Positions 7,295 to 15,939 are shown, numbered from the stretch's first letter. The stretch: 64,000 bases of DNA from Salipiger profundus (GCF_001969385.1 NZ_CP014796.1:2373501-2437500); one strand, 5' to 3'. The notes: generated by a model not told the origin, from the sequence alone. Program-made: numbers and translations.

Positions 7295-8436
7295 TGCAGG
7301 GCCTCTGCCACCTTCGTGCCCTCGGGCGCGGTGCGCTGGTCGATCTCGACGACGACGGACAGGCCGGCGCGCAGCCCCTCGGTGTCTTCCGGCAGCTCGA
7401 TCCGCACCGGCACGCGCTGCACGATCTTGGTGAAGTTGCCGGTGGCGTTGTCCGCCGGAAGCAGCGAGAAGACCGAGCCCGTCGCCGGCGCGACCGAGAC
7501 CACGCGGCCCTCGATCTCGTGGCCCTCGAAGGCATCGATGCTCAGCCTCGCGGTCTCGCCCGGGGTGATGCCGGCAAGCTGGGTCTCCTTGAAGTTCGCC
7601 TCGACGTAGAGGCCGTCATCCGGGACCACCGCCGCGAGGCGGGCGCCGACGTTCACCAGCTCGCCCGCCTCGATGGCGATATTGGCGACCGTGCCGTCGA
7701 AGGGCGCGCGCAGCACCGTATGGTCGAGATCGCGCTGTGCCTTGTCGACGGCGAGCATCAACTCCTGCCGACTCGACCCGGTCTCGTCGCGCTGGGCCTT
7801 CAGCACCTCGACCTGCGCCCGGGCGCCCTCGATCGCGGCCTGCGCGGCGGCACGGTTCGCCTTGGCGGTCTCGAGCGCGCCGTTCGCATCGTCGAGGTCG
7901 GCCTGCGAGGCGACGCTCCGTTCGGCCAGCCCCTGCACACGCTTCTGGGTGGTCCGGGCGGTGTCGAGCGTGGCTTCGGCCCCCGCGAGCTCGGCCTCTG
8001 CCTGCGTCACGCTGGCCTGTGCGGCGGTGATCTGCGCGTCGATCCGCGACAGGGTGCGTTCGAGCGTCGGCAGCTTGGCCTGTGCCTGCTGGAGGGCAAT
8101 GCGGTAGTCGCCGTCCTCGATCTTCACCAGCACGTCGCCTTTCGAGACATGCTCGTTCGCCTTAACCGGGATTTCGGAGACGTAGCCCTGCAGCTTCGAC
8201 GACACCAGCGAGAGATCCGCCTGCACGTAGGCGTCGTCGGTGTCGACCATGAAGCGCCCGTTGGTCCACCACTCGAAGCCCGCGTATCCGCCGCCCAGAA
8301 GCGCGATCAGGGCAATGCCCGCGAAGACGCGTTTCCTGCGGCTGCTCTTCTGCGGCGGCGCGGGCGTCTCGGACGCGGAGGGCTGAGGCGTTTCGGTGGG
8401 GCGGGCGTCGGCGTCGGTGGGGTCGATGCGGGACAT
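7291..8436 (-). CDS. emrA: HlyD/EmrA-type membrane-fusion protein
   Basis: The 381-residue protein starts MSRIDPTDADARP, has one membrane anchor after a basic RRKR segment (VFAGIALIALLGGGYAGF), a biotinyl-lipoyl-like half (DTDDAYVQADLSLVSSKLQG), a long alpha-helical coiled-coil hairpin rich in Ala/Gln/Glu, the second lipoyl half (VLRAPFDGTVANIAIEAGEL) and a beta-barrel domain. This is the EmrA periplasmic adaptor layout at normal length. An upstream in-frame ATG would add 32 residues running across the first operator, so ATG 8436, with GAAGG ahead of it, is preferred. First gene of the efflux operon. Confidence 0.92.
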   Translation of the reverse strand: MSRIDPTDADARPTETPQPSASETPAPPQKSSRRKRVFAGIALIALLGGGYAGFEWWTNGRFMVDTDDAYVQADLSLVSSKLQGYVSEIPVKANEHVSKGDVLVKIEDGDYRIALQQAQAKLPTLERTLSRIDAQITAAQASVTQAEAELAGAEATLDTARTTQKRVQGLAERSVASQADLDDANGALETAKANRAAAQAAIEGARAQVEVLKAQRDETGSSRQELMLAVDKAQRDLDHTVLRAPFDGTVANIAIEAGELVNVGARLAAVVPDDGLYVEANFKETQLAGITPGETARLSIDAFEGHEIEGRVVSVAPATGSVFSLLPADNATGNFTKIVQRVPVRIELPEDTEGLRAGLSVVVEIDQRTAPEGTKVAEALQ

Positions 8437-8481
8437 GGAAGCGGACCTTCGCAACAGAACGTGTAAATCGGGCTCAAACGG

Positions 8482-8501
8482 ATCGAACCGCTCGGTTCGA
8501 T
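8482..8501. promoter_or_regulatory. TetR operator 1
   Basis: ATCGAACCGCTCGGTTCGAT is a perfect 9+2+9 palindrome placed 45 bp ahead of the emrA-like start. It is repeated with only the central dinucleotide changed 57 bp away, so it is very likely the binding site of the adjacent TetR protein and would cover the efflux promoter. Confidence 0.85.
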
Positions 8502-8538
8502 GCGAGATAGGCCACGTCGGATATGAAATCAAGACTTC

Positions 8539-8558
8539 ATCGAACCGCGCGGTTCGAT
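8539..8558. promoter_or_regulatory. TetR operator 2
   Basis: ATCGAACCGCGCGGTTCGAT is a perfect 20-bp palindrome ending just before the tetR-like coding start, ideally placed for autorepression. The two sites have the same arms, with centres 57 bp apart. Confidence 0.85.
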
Positions 8559-8570
8559 TATATGGAGGAC

Positions 8571-9242
8571 ATGACCACGGACATATCTTCCCGGCCCGCC
8601 GATCCGGCAGAGGCCTGCGCGCAGAAGCGCCGCCACGCGGCGGGCGCCGACCCCGAGAAACGTCGCCAGATCCTCGAGGGCGCGTGGCGCGTCTTTGTCG
8701 AGCAGGGGTTCGACGCAGCTTCGATGAACAGCATCTGCAAGGCGGCCGGCGTCTCGAAGGGCACGCTCTACGTCTACTTCGAGAACAAGGAGGACCTGTT
8801 CGTCGCTCTGGTCGAGGACAAGCGGCAGGATCTGTTCCAGGGGATCTTCGCGCGGCTGGCCGAGGCCGGATCGGTCGAAGAGCGGCTGCTGGCCTATGGC
8901 ACAGGGCTGGCGATGCAGTTCAACTCCGAAGACGTGATCCGCGCGCAGCGGATCGTCATCAGCGTGGTCGAACGGATGCCGGAGTTGGGCGCGCGCTTCT
9001 ACGAGGCCGGGGCCCGACATTTCCTTGGCGCGCTGCAGGATTTCCTGCGGGCCGAGACCGAGGCCGGAAACCTGCGCGTTCCCGACGTCGAGCTTGCGGC
9101 CTCGCAGTTCGTGGATCTGTCGACCGCCGGTGTATGGCGGGCGCGGCTCTTCGGGCGCCGCACGGGCGCGTCCTCAGAGGAAGAGGTCACGCATGTGGTG
9201 CGCGAGGCGGTGCGCGTGTTCATCGCCGCCTACGCGCCATGA
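8571..9242 (+). CDS. TetR/AcrR-family repressor of the efflux operon
   Basis: The 223-residue protein has a disordered N-terminus, then a TetR helix-turn-helix (RRQILEGAWRVFVEQGFDAA, then ICKAAGVSKGTLYVYFENKE) and a helical ligand-binding domain with a TetR_C-like AVRVFIAAYAP end. It is divergent from emrAB, the classic arrangement for a drug-responsive repressor. The start is uncertain: ATG 8571 has GGAGG only 2-3 nt away and ATG 8562 has no ribosome site, so a leaderless or nearly leaderless message is possible. Starts further upstream would run through operator 2. The inducer is unknown. Confidence 0.88.
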   Translation: MTTDISSRPADPAEACAQKRRHAAGADPEKRRQILEGAWRVFVEQGFDAASMNSICKAAGVSKGTLYVYFENKEDLFVALVEDKRQDLFQGIFARLAEAGSVEERLLAYGTGLAMQFNSEDVIRAQRIVISVVERMPELGARFYEAGARHFLGALQDFLRAETEAGNLRVPDVELAASQFVDLSTAGVWRARLFGRRTGASSEEEVTHVVREAVRVFIAAYAP

Positions 9243-9274
9243 ACGCGTCTGAAGCGTTCGGTCGGTGCTGCCGG

Positions 9275-9634
9275 TTACTTGCCGTTACGGCCTGCGGCTT
9301 CATCGAGAACGCGCGCCACGAGCAGGGCGGCGCCACCCAGCAGCAGTGACCGACCAAGCGAGTCCGTCACGTTCGAGGGCGCGAATGTCGCCACGCCGTC
9401 GCGCGATTTCTGCGCGGCCCGGCGCCAGCCCTTGCGGCGCGGCATGTCGCCGAACTGCGACGGGTTCGGCACGTTGCCGAAGCGCGGCTTGGTCTTGATC
9501 AGGGTCGCGCCGAGCCCGATCAGGGCACCCGCGAAGAAGATGGGGGCGAGCCGGGCGCGGCGATCCGCCGGCAGGACCTCGTTCTTGATTTCCGTCAGCG
9601 CCGGCAGGGTGCGGCCGTAGAACTTGTTCGACAT
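9275..9634 (-). CDS. Conserved-looking small protein, function unknown
   Basis: A 119-residue protein beginning MSNKFYGRTLPALTEIKNEV behind a GGAGAG site. It has a hydrophobic segment near residues 31-46 (PIFFAGALIGLGATLI), a central basic stretch (RRKGWRRAAQKSRDGVA) and a second hydrophobic segment near the end (SLLLGGAALLVARVLDEAAG). It therefore looks like a small two-helix membrane protein. I do not recognise the family. It is divergent from the DUF2238-like gene with an FNR-type box in between, suggesting membership of the low-oxygen regulon. It converges on tetR. Confidence 0.6.
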   Translation of the reverse strand: MSNKFYGRTLPALTEIKNEVLPADRRARLAPIFFAGALIGLGATLIKTKPRFGNVPNPSQFGDMPRRKGWRRAAQKSRDGVATFAPSNVTDSLGRSLLLGGAALLVARVLDEAAGRNGK

Positions 9635-9703
9635 GGGACTCTCCGTTTTCGGAAGAACCCGCAGCGCGCCTGCGCGGTTCCCTCGCGTCCCGACGGAAGG
9701 GCG

Positions 9704-9717
9704 CTGATCCACGTCAA
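9704..9717. promoter_or_regulatory. FNR/FixK-type box, divergent promoter
   Basis: CTGAT-CCAC-GTCAA matches the TTGAY-N4-RTCAA consensus at 9 of 10 positions. Its centre is 90 bp before the DUF2238-like ATG and 76 bp before the divergent small gene. Confidence 0.55.
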
Positions 9718-9800
9718 TGGCAGGCAGGTGCGCCGTCTCTAGGATGTGTCTCCGGAAGCCCGGGCGAGCGGTCTTGCCGGTTTCCATAGCGGAGGGTCCG

Positions 9801-10415
9801 ATGGCAAAACTGTTTCGGTTGCAGCGGGGCGAGGCGGCGGTCGCACTCTTTACGATCGCCTACGTCGCGGGGTTCACCGCGTGGTTCCTGCTGCGCGGAA
9901 ATTACGAGTTCGTCGTCTACGTCGTCACCATGCTGGTGCTGATCGCGCTGGTCGGGCGCAGCCTGCGGACCACGAACTACCCGCTGCCGATGCTCTGGGC
10001 GCTTTCGGCCTGGGGGCTGCTGCACATGGCCGGTGGCGGCGTGCCGGTCGGCGACACGGTGCTCTACTCGGCGCAGGTGGTGCCGCTCACGCCGCAGAAC
10101 GGCGAGATGACGTTGCTGAAATACGACCAGCTCGTGCACGCCTACGGGTTCGGAGTGACGGCCTGGGTGCTCTGGCACCTGCTGCGCCATCACTACCCGA
10201 TGCTCGCCGGCAGCAGGACGATCCTCGTCTACCCGGCGCTCGCGGCGATGGGCCTCGGGGCGGTCAACGAGATGATCGAATTCGCGGCCGTGCTCTCGGT
10301 GCCGGAAACCAACGTCGGAGGCTATCTCAACACCGCGCTCGACCTCGTCTTCAACGCGCTGGGCGCGGTGCTCGCGATGGTCTTCGTCGCCGTTGCCTGC
10401 GGCCGCCGGCCCTGA
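9801..10415 (+). CDS. DUF2238/YjdF-like polytopic membrane protein
   Basis: The 204-residue protein starts at ATG 9801 with GGAGGG immediately upstream and has about six hydrophobic segments. Features resembling the DUF2238 (YjdF) family are KYDQLVHAYGFGVTAWVLWH (family D-x-LVH motif), GAVNEMIEFAAVLSV (family E-x-x-E-like acidic helix) and a C-terminal GYLNTALDLVFNALGA in place of the usual DTQWDM region. The biochemical function of the family is not known. An FNR-type box lies about 90 bp ahead. The family assignment is moderate; membrane nature is clear. Confidence 0.7.
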   Translation: MAKLFRLQRGEAAVALFTIAYVAGFTAWFLLRGNYEFVVYVVTMLVLIALVGRSLRTTNYPLPMLWALSAWGLLHMAGGGVPVGDTVLYSAQVVPLTPQNGEMTLLKYDQLVHAYGFGVTAWVLWHLLRHHYPMLAGSRTILVYPALAAMGLGAVNEMIEFAAVLSVPETNVGGYLNTALDLVFNALGAVLAMVFVAVACGRRP

Positions 10416-10426
10416 GCCCTGAGCGA

Positions 10427-11524
10427 TCAGAGCGGCAGCCGCTCCAGCGTCGCATCCAGGCAGAGGATTTCCTCGACCGGCGTTCCGGGCGCGAGGGCAG
10501 GGCGGGGCAGCCCCATTGCGTCACGCGGCACCAACGCGGCCATGGCATAAGCCTCTTCCAGCGGCAGTCCGACCTCGGTGACGGTGTTGCACAGGCAGGT
10601 GACGAGATCGACATGCGCCCCCGCAAGGGCGCCGTCGGTATTGACCAGCGCGCCGTCCCGCAGCGTGATCCGCTGGCCGTAGAGCTCGAAATGATCCGGC
10701 CCGCCGATGGTTGCCATCGCGTCGGACACGAGGAACGTCCGCCCGGCGCGGGGCCGTGCCCGGCAGGCGATCCCGACCATCGGAAAGGCCACGTGGTGCC
10801 CGTCGACGATGATCCCGGCGTAGGCGTCCGACGCAAGCGCGGTGCCGAGGATGCCGGGCTTGCGCGACTCCATCGCGGGCATGGCGTTGTAAAGATGCGT
10901 GAAGCAGTGCAGCCCCTCGGCGAGGGCGGTTTCGGTCTGCGCGGCGCTCGCGGCGCTGTGGCCGGCCGAGACGGTGACGCCAAGCTCGGCGAGGGTGGCT
11001 ATGGTGCCCTCGGGCACGCATTCCGGCGCCAGCGTCAGCATCACCGGGATGCCCGCGTCGCGCAGCCGGCGCATCTGGTCGAGCGTCGCGGGCTCGAAGG
11101 GGCGGATGTGGGCCGCGTCATGGGTGCCCTTGCGCGCGGGGTTGAGATGCGGCCCCTCGACATGCACCCCGAGGAACCCCGGCAGCCCCCAGGCCTCGAT
11201 GGCGGCGTCGACGCAGCGGGCCAGCCGCTCGGCCTCGCAGGTGATGAGCGTGGGCATGACCCAGCCGGTGCCGCGCGCGCGTTGGGTGGCGACGATGGTG
11301 GCGATCGCCTCGGCCGAAGGATCTGAGTTCAGCATCACCCCGCCGCTGCCGTTGACCTGCAGGTCGGTCAGCGCCGGCCCTGCCAGTCGCACGGTGCGGT
11401 CGACGGTCTCGCCCGCGTGTGTCGGCCGGATCGCGCGCAGCACGCCATCCGCGATCTCTAGGATCATATCGGCGCGAAAGGCGCCGTCGTGCCAGGCGGT
11501 TTTCGCGAGGATGGTCTGGGACAA
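10427..11524 (-). CDS. nagA: N-acetylglucosamine-6-phosphate deacetylase
   Basis: The 365-residue amidohydrolase carries DLQVNGSGG, the metal-ligand Glu in HVEGPHLNPARKGTH, His in VSAGHSAAS, the substrate-contacting FTHLYNAMP and the catalytic Asp in LVSDAMATIGG, all in NagA order. It converts GlcNAc-6-P to glucosamine-6-P and acetate in amino-sugar or peptidoglycan recycling. The start is TTG at 11524 (MSQTILAKTAWHDG) with GGGAGG six bases upstream; an earlier frame opening has no such site. No nagB or GlcNAc transporter is adjacent. The upstream same-strand gene is a D-aminopeptidase, 98 bp away, which suggests a link to cell-wall fragment turnover. Confidence 0.9.
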   Translation of the reverse strand: MSQTILAKTAWHDGAFRADMILEIADGVLRAIRPTHAGETVDRTVRLAGPALTDLQVNGSGGVMLNSDPSAEAIATIVATQRARGTGWVMPTLITCEAERLARCVDAAIEAWGLPGFLGVHVEGPHLNPARKGTHDAAHIRPFEPATLDQMRRLRDAGIPVMLTLAPECVPEGTIATLAELGVTVSAGHSAASAAQTETALAEGLHCFTHLYNAMPAMESRKPGILGTALASDAYAGIIVDGHHVAFPMVGIACRARPRAGRTFLVSDAMATIGGPDHFELYGQRITLRDGALVNTDGALAGAHVDLVTCLCNTVTEVGLPLEEAYAMAALVPRDAMGLPRPALAPGTPVEEILCLDATLERLPL

Positions 11525-11622
11525 GAGGGGCCTCCCGCAGCTGCGGCGGCGCGGGCACTGCGCCGCCGTGGGGATGTGTAGGCCCCGCCCATGCTGCGCA
11601 CAAGGCCGGGGCGGGTGCCCGG

Positions 11623-13185
11623 TCAGCCCTCGCGGCGGTAGCTTACCCGTCGGGCCAGCCAGCAGCCGAGGCTGGCGCCGATGACTTGCCCGGCATCGTC
11701 GCGCTGCACGAGCAGCGTCCAGTCGCCCGGCGCCGGGGCGTCCATGGCGCGCCGGGTGGCAAGGCTCCACACGTCCTCGGCCAAGGGGGCCAGCCGTTCG
11801 CGGCGGCCCTGGCCCAGCATCCCCTCGAAGACCGCATAGGCCGCGCCGTCGCGGGCCTCGATGGTCATCGCGGCTTCAAGCTCGTCCGAGACGTAGCGCC
11901 CGGCGATGGCCGAGGCATCCGCCGTGGCGATCTCGGCCAAAGGTGCGAGCGAGAGCGTGGCGTTCTCGCCCGGGCGCTCCATCCGCAGAGCATCGCCCTC
12001 CCGCATCACCGTGACGCCCGGCGCCCCGAGCCGGTCGCGGGAGGACGCCGTCAGCGTCTCAGCGCCGGTGGCGTAATGCAGCGTTGCCGAGCTCCGCCCG
12101 GTGGTGATCCGGGCGCGCAGGCCGCGCGCCTCGTCGAGCCACAGACCGTCCCAGTCGGTCTCGATGGGCGCGGGCGCGGGGTCGGCCTTGCCCATGGCGG
12201 CCAGCGCCACCCGGCGGGCGGCTTCGTGGGCATCGCCCTCGTGGTTGAACAGCACGACGACCGACAGCCGTTCGTCGCGCGCGGTCATCCGGTAGGCGCG
12301 GAAGCCGCGCAGGGCGCCCGCGTGGCCGGTGAAGGCCGCGCCGCCGATGGTCTCATGCGCGAGCCCGAAGCCGTATTGCGCGGGCGTGCCGTCGGCAAAG
12401 CGCGGTGTGGCCGACAGGCGGGTATAGAGCGCGTCGGGATCGTCGCGGGTGGCGTCGATCCAGGCCTCGTAGGCGAGCATGTCGTCGAGCGAGGCCGAGA
12501 TGCCCGCGTCGCCGATCCAAAAGATGCCGTTGTCGGCGGGAAAGAAGCCGGTCGCGTCGCTGCCCTCGTAGCCGATCACCCCGTCCGCCGGCTGCCGCGT
12601 GTCCGAGGTCAGCACGGCCCCGCTCATGCTCGCGGGCTCCCAGATGTGCTTGCGGTAGAGCGTCTCGAGATCGGTGCCGGTCTCCTGCTCGATGATCTCG
12701 CTGACGATGCGGTAGTTGCAGTTGCAGTAGGAATAGGAGGTGCCGGGGGCGAAATGGCCGGTCTTCATCCGGGCGATGAGCGGCAGCGCGTCCTCGCGGC
12801 GAAAGGTCTGCTCGGCCAGCCCGCCCTGAAGGATGGTCAGCGCCCAGTAGTCGCGCAGGCCGGACTGGTTGTCGCAAAGCTGCCGGACGGTGGGCAGGGG
12901 GCCCGTGAATTTCGGCAGGAAGGCGGCGACATGGGCATCGAGCGCGGTGGTGTCACCGAATTCGGCCAGCAGCACGCCGCAGGTGAACTGCTTGGAGATC
13001 GAGCAGATCGGCATCCGCGAGGCGGTGGTCAGCGGCGTGCCGGTCTCGGTGTTGGAGTAGCCCCATGCGCGGGTGGCGACGATCTCGCCATCCTTCATGA
13101 CGCCGACCAGTCCGCCCGGCCCGGGAAAGGCCTTGGGCAGGGCATCGAGGGCCGCGTTCATCGCGGCGGTGTCGAGGTCTGGCAT
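11623..13185 (-). CDS. dap: D-aminopeptidase (serine, penicillin-recognising family)
   Basis: This 520-residue protein has the same length and layout as Ochrobactrum D-aminopeptidase (EC 3.4.11.19): a beta-lactamase-fold catalytic domain followed by two beta-barrel domains. S62-I-S-K65 (nucleophile and base), Y153-C-N155 and HAGALRG lie where the family has them, with supporting motifs NQSGLRDYWAL and GYEGSDATGFF. It removes N-terminal D-residues from peptides, plausibly products of peptidoglycan turnover. No signal peptide is seen, so it acts in the cytoplasm. It is probably co-transcribed with nagA downstream. An esterase-like serine hydrolase is the alternative, but motif match and length favour DAP. 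Confidence 0.9.
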   Translation of the reverse strand: MPDLDTAAMNAALDALPKAFPGPGGLVGVMKDGEIVATRAWGYSNTETGTPLTTASRMPICSISKQFTCGVLLAEFGDTTALDAHVAAFLPKFTGPLPTVRQLCDNQSGLRDYWALTILQGGLAEQTFRREDALPLIARMKTGHFAPGTSYSYCNCNYRIVSEIIEQETGTDLETLYRKHIWEPASMSGAVLTSDTRQPADGVIGYEGSDATGFFPADNGIFWIGDAGISASLDDMLAYEAWIDATRDDPDALYTRLSATPRFADGTPAQYGFGLAHETIGGAAFTGHAGALRGFRAYRMTARDERLSVVVLFNHEGDAHEAARRVALAAMGKADPAPAPIETDWDGLWLDEARGLRARITTGRSSATLHYATGAETLTASSRDRLGAPGVTVMREGDALRMERPGENATLSLAPLAEIATADASAIAGRYVSDELEAAMTIEARDGAAYAVFEGMLGQGRRERLAPLAEDVWSLATRRAMDAPAPGDWTLLVQRDDAGQVIGASLGCWLARRVSYRREG

Positions 13186-13334
13186 CGTGTCGTTCCTTGG
13201 CTTCGATCAGAGGCGCGGCGGGGCGTGTCCCGCGCGGGTCAGGACTTGGCTAGAGGTCCGCGCGGCCAAGGAAAAGACGTGGCGGGCGCAAAGCGTCCTG
13301 CGCCGCGCCGTGCGCCCGATAAACAGGCGGAATT

Positions 13335-13366
13335 GCCCGAATGCAGCATGTGCTGTGCATTCGGGC
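13335..13366. terminator. Perfect 11-bp hairpin downstream of a small gene
   Basis: GCCCGAATGCA and TGCATTCGGGC flank a 10-nt loop, 19 bp past the stop of the 101-residue gene on the - strand. There is no U-tract, so it may be a weak terminator or an operator in front of the D-aminopeptidase gene. Confidence 0.4.
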
Positions 13367-13384
13367 ATATTTGGCGCCGCGGTG

Positions 13385-13690
13385 TCAGGCCGTGCCGAAC
13401 AGGAAGATCGTCTGTGATCTGCCGCCGCGACGGCGCGCTCCCATCCGCCGTCGAGCGGTTTCGAATTTCTCATGCGCGGCCTCGAGCTGCACCAGAGCGC
13501 GGGCACGGGCTTCGTAGAGCCGTCGCAGGCGCGAGCCGGGATTGCCGATGGAGGCCCGGTAGGGCCGGGCGCCGATCGGAAACCACGTGGCCATTTCCTG
13601 AAGCGCCGCGGTCCACGCGCGGTCGGCGTCGACGTAGCGCTGGTAGGTCACGCGCAGGACGCGGCGTCGGGTTGCCAGTTCTGACTGCAT
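13385..13690 (-). CDS. Small basic alpha-helical protein, unknown function
   Basis: The 101-residue product begins MQSELATRRRVLRVTYQRYV after a strong GGAGGAG site. It is rich in Arg and Ala, predicted helical (RRLYEARARALVQLEAAHEK) and ends with a very basic RRRMGARRRGGR stretch. The composition fits a DNA- or RNA-binding or coiled-coil protein, but no family is recognised. It is transcribed away from minC. Coding status rests on the ribosome site and length only. Confidence 0.55.
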   Translation of the reverse strand: MQSELATRRRVLRVTYQRYVDADRAWTAALQEMATWFPIGARPYRASIGNPGSRLRRLYEARARALVQLEAAHEKFETARRRMGARRRGGRSQTIFLFGTA

Positions 13691-13977
13691 TTTCTCCTCC
13701 CCGAGTGCAGCAAACGACCCGTGTATCATAGCAGATCCGGCCGGCATTCGGAACAATCCCCCGCGATTGCCGGCACCGCCGAGCCCATGATACCTTGACG
13801 AAGGGCGCGACAGGATGGCAGGAGGCCGCGCACGACCCGAAGACGACGCGCGGGAAATCGCTCACGCCGCGTGGCGGGGGATTTCCCACGTGAAATTGAA
13901 CGCCCGGGCTGACAAGACGGTGTGACAACCCGCGCGCGAGTCGTGGGAAAACAGAACGAGCAGGAGCACGAGCGAAG

Positions 13978-14724
13978 GTGCCGACCGAAGAGACAAAGAG
14001 CCGGGGCGCGGCGGCCTCGGTGACGGTAAGGCCGTTCCAGATCAGGGGGCGGTTCCTGACCGCCTTTGCCTTTCGCGTGGAAAGCACGGAGCTGGACGCG
14101 GCCTTTTACGAGGCGCTCGATGCGCAGCTGAGCGAAATGCCCGAGCTGCTGCGCGATGCGCCGATCATCCTCGACATGGACAAGGCGCCCGAGCTTGCCG
14201 AGCCGGATGCCATCAAGGGGCTTGTGGCCCAGCTGCGCGAGCGGGACTTCCTCGTGTTCGGTGTGCAGAACGCCAGCGCGCCGCAGCTCGCGGTGGCCCG
14301 CGAGGCGGGGCTGATCCCGGTCAAGGTCGGACGCGACGCGCCGATGCCGGAGCAGAAGCCCTCGCGGTCGCGCAAGGTCGACCGTCTCCTGCCGCCCGAC
14401 AACAAGCTGATCGCGGCGCCGGTGCGTTCGGGCCAGACGGTCTATGCCGAACGGGGCGACCTGACCATCGTCGGACCGGTCTCCTCGGGGGCCGAGATCG
14501 TGGCGTCGGGCAGCATCCACGTCTACGGTCCGCTGCGGGGTCGTGCCATCGCGGGCGCCCACGGCGACGAGACCGCGCGGATCTTCTGCCAGAGCCTCGA
14601 CGCGGAGCTGCTGGCGATTGCCGGTCTCTACCGGACGAGCGAGTCGATCCAGGACGAACTGAGGCAGCGCAGCGTACAGGTCGTGCTCAACAACGACAGA
14701 CTTGATGTGGAGGCGTTCGGATGA
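13978..14724 (+). CDS. minC: Septum site-determining protein MinC
   Basis: The 248-residue protein has an N-terminal MinC domain (VTVRPFQIRGRFLTAFAFRV) that blocks FtsZ and a C-terminal beta-helix domain with the hallmark RSGQTVYAERGDLTIVGPVS and GSIHVYGPLRGRAIAGA motifs that bind MinD and dimerise. Start is GTG at 13978, the only reasonable start near the conserved N-terminus, behind an AGCGAAG. Its stop overlaps the minD ATG (ATGA). It is the first gene of a complete minCDE operon controlling placement of the division septum. Confidence 0.95.
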   Translation: MPTEETKSRGAAASVTVRPFQIRGRFLTAFAFRVESTELDAAFYEALDAQLSEMPELLRDAPIILDMDKAPELAEPDAIKGLVAQLRERDFLVFGVQNASAPQLAVAREAGLIPVKVGRDAPMPEQKPSRSRKVDRLLPPDNKLIAAPVRSGQTVYAERGDLTIVGPVSSGAEIVASGSIHVYGPLRGRAIAGAHGDETARIFCQSLDAELLAIAGLYRTSESIQDELRQRSVQVVLNNDRLDVEAFG

Positions 14725-15569
14725 CGACGCAACTGAAAGAGACTCCGTCCGAGGGGCGGGTCATCGTGATCACCTCGGGCAAGGGCGGGGTGGGCAAGAC
14801 CACCTCGGCGGCGGCGATTTCCGCCGGCCTCGCCAAGATGGGCCACAAGACCGTGGTGATCGACTTCGATGTGGGGCTTCGCAACCTCGACATGATCATG
14901 GGCTGCGAGCGGCGCGTGGTGTTCGACTTCATCAACGTGATCCAGGGTGACGCGCGGCTGAAGCAGGCGCTGATCAAGGACAAGCGGCTCGAGAACCTCT
15001 ACGTGCTGCCGACCTCGCAGACCCGCGACAAGGACGCGCTGACCAAGGAAGGCGTCGAGCAGGTGCTCAACGAGCTCAAGGAAGAGTTCGACTACATCAT
15101 CTGCGACAGCCCCGCCGGCATCGAGCGCGGCGCGCAGCTGGCCATGTATTTCGCCGACGAGGCGGTCGTGGTGACCAACCCCGAGGTCTCCTCGGTGCGC
15201 GACAGCGACCGCGTGCTCGGCCTTCTCGGCAGCAAGACGAAGCGCGCCGAGAGCGCCGACGCCGAGCCGGTGCAGGCGCGTGTGCTCGTGACCCGTCTCG
15301 ACCAGGGCCGGATCGACCGTGGCGAGATGATGACCGTCGACGACGTGCTCGAGATCCTCGCGGCGCCGCTGCTGGGCATCATCCCGGAAAGCCAGGCCGT
15401 GCTGCGTGCCTCGAACGTCGGCCTGCCGGTGATCCTCGACGAGCCGTCGGCTGCCGCCCGTGCCTACGAGGACGCGGTGGCCCGTCTGACCGGCGCCGAC
15501 GTCGAGATGCGCGTCGAGGGCGAACGCCGTCCGGGTCTGTTCTCGCGGCTGTTCGGGCGTGCGACATGA
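14721..15569 (+). CDS. minD: Septum site-determining ATPase MinD
   Basis: The 282-residue protein has the deviant Walker A SGKGGVGKTTSAAAISAG, DFDVGLRNLDMIMG, and CDSPAGIERGAQLAM characteristic of MinD, plus a C-terminal amphipathic end (RPGLFSRLFGRAT) that would anchor the ATP form to the inner membrane. It recruits MinC and is cycled by MinE. It overlaps both neighbours by four bases, indicating tight translational coupling and fixed stoichiometry. Confidence 0.97.
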   Translation: MTTQLKETPSEGRVIVITSGKGGVGKTTSAAAISAGLAKMGHKTVVIDFDVGLRNLDMIMGCERRVVFDFINVIQGDARLKQALIKDKRLENLYVLPTSQTRDKDALTKEGVEQVLNELKEEFDYIICDSPAGIERGAQLAMYFADEAVVVTNPEVSSVRDSDRVLGLLGSKTKRAESADAEPVQARVLVTRLDQGRIDRGEMMTVDDVLEILAAPLLGIIPESQAVLRASNVGLPVILDEPSAAARAYEDAVARLTGADVEMRVEGERRPGLFSRLFGRAT

Positions 15570-15880
15570 GCCTGTTCGGATTTTCCCTCAGGCCGCGCCG
15601 GGCCAAGTCGGCGAACACGGCGAAGGACCGCCTGCAGCTCCTTCTGGCCCATGAGCGCGTTTCGGGGTCGGAGCCGGCGGATTTCCTGCCGCAGCTGCAG
15701 AACGACATCATCGCGGTGATCCGGAAATACGTGAACGTCGGAGATGACGACGTCGACATCCGGATGGAGCGTGGCGACGAGCTGTCGAGCCTCGAGATCA
15801 ATATAGAGATGCCGGCCTCTGCCTCCGAGAAATCGGAGAAGTCAGAGAAGGCAGAGACGGCGGACAAGCCTAAGAAATAG
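15566..15880 (+). CDS. minE: Cell-division topological specificity factor MinE
   Basis: The 104-residue protein starts MSLFGFSLRPRR (membrane-binding N-terminus), has SANTAKDRLQLLLAHERVSG (MinD-activating helix) and FLPQLQNDIIAVIRKYVNV followed by the dimer-forming beta strands. The last 20 residues (EKSEKSEKAETADKPKK) are a charged low-complexity tail longer than in most MinE proteins. It stimulates MinD ATPase to generate pole-to-pole oscillation. A strong terminator follows. Confidence 0.95.
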   Translation: MSLFGFSLRPRRAKSANTAKDRLQLLLAHERVSGSEPADFLPQLQNDIIAVIRKYVNVGDDDVDIRMERGDELSSLEINIEMPASASEKSEKSEKAETADKPKK

Positions 15881-15913
15881 GCTGCGTCACGCTGTTGCCG
15901 CCCAAGGATCAAG

Positions 15914-15939
15914 GGGCCCGCCGGACCGGCGGGCCCTTT
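15914..15939 (+). terminator. Terminator of the min operon
   Basis: GGGCCCGCC and GGCGGGCCC form a perfect stem (extendable by two pairs) directly followed by TTTC, 33 bases after minE. Confidence 0.8.

Noticed and set aside
9640..9690. GGAAC-N18-GTT on the - strand ahead of the 119-residue gene
   Set aside because: The spacer is one base longer than the EcfG consensus, so it was not listed as a promoter.
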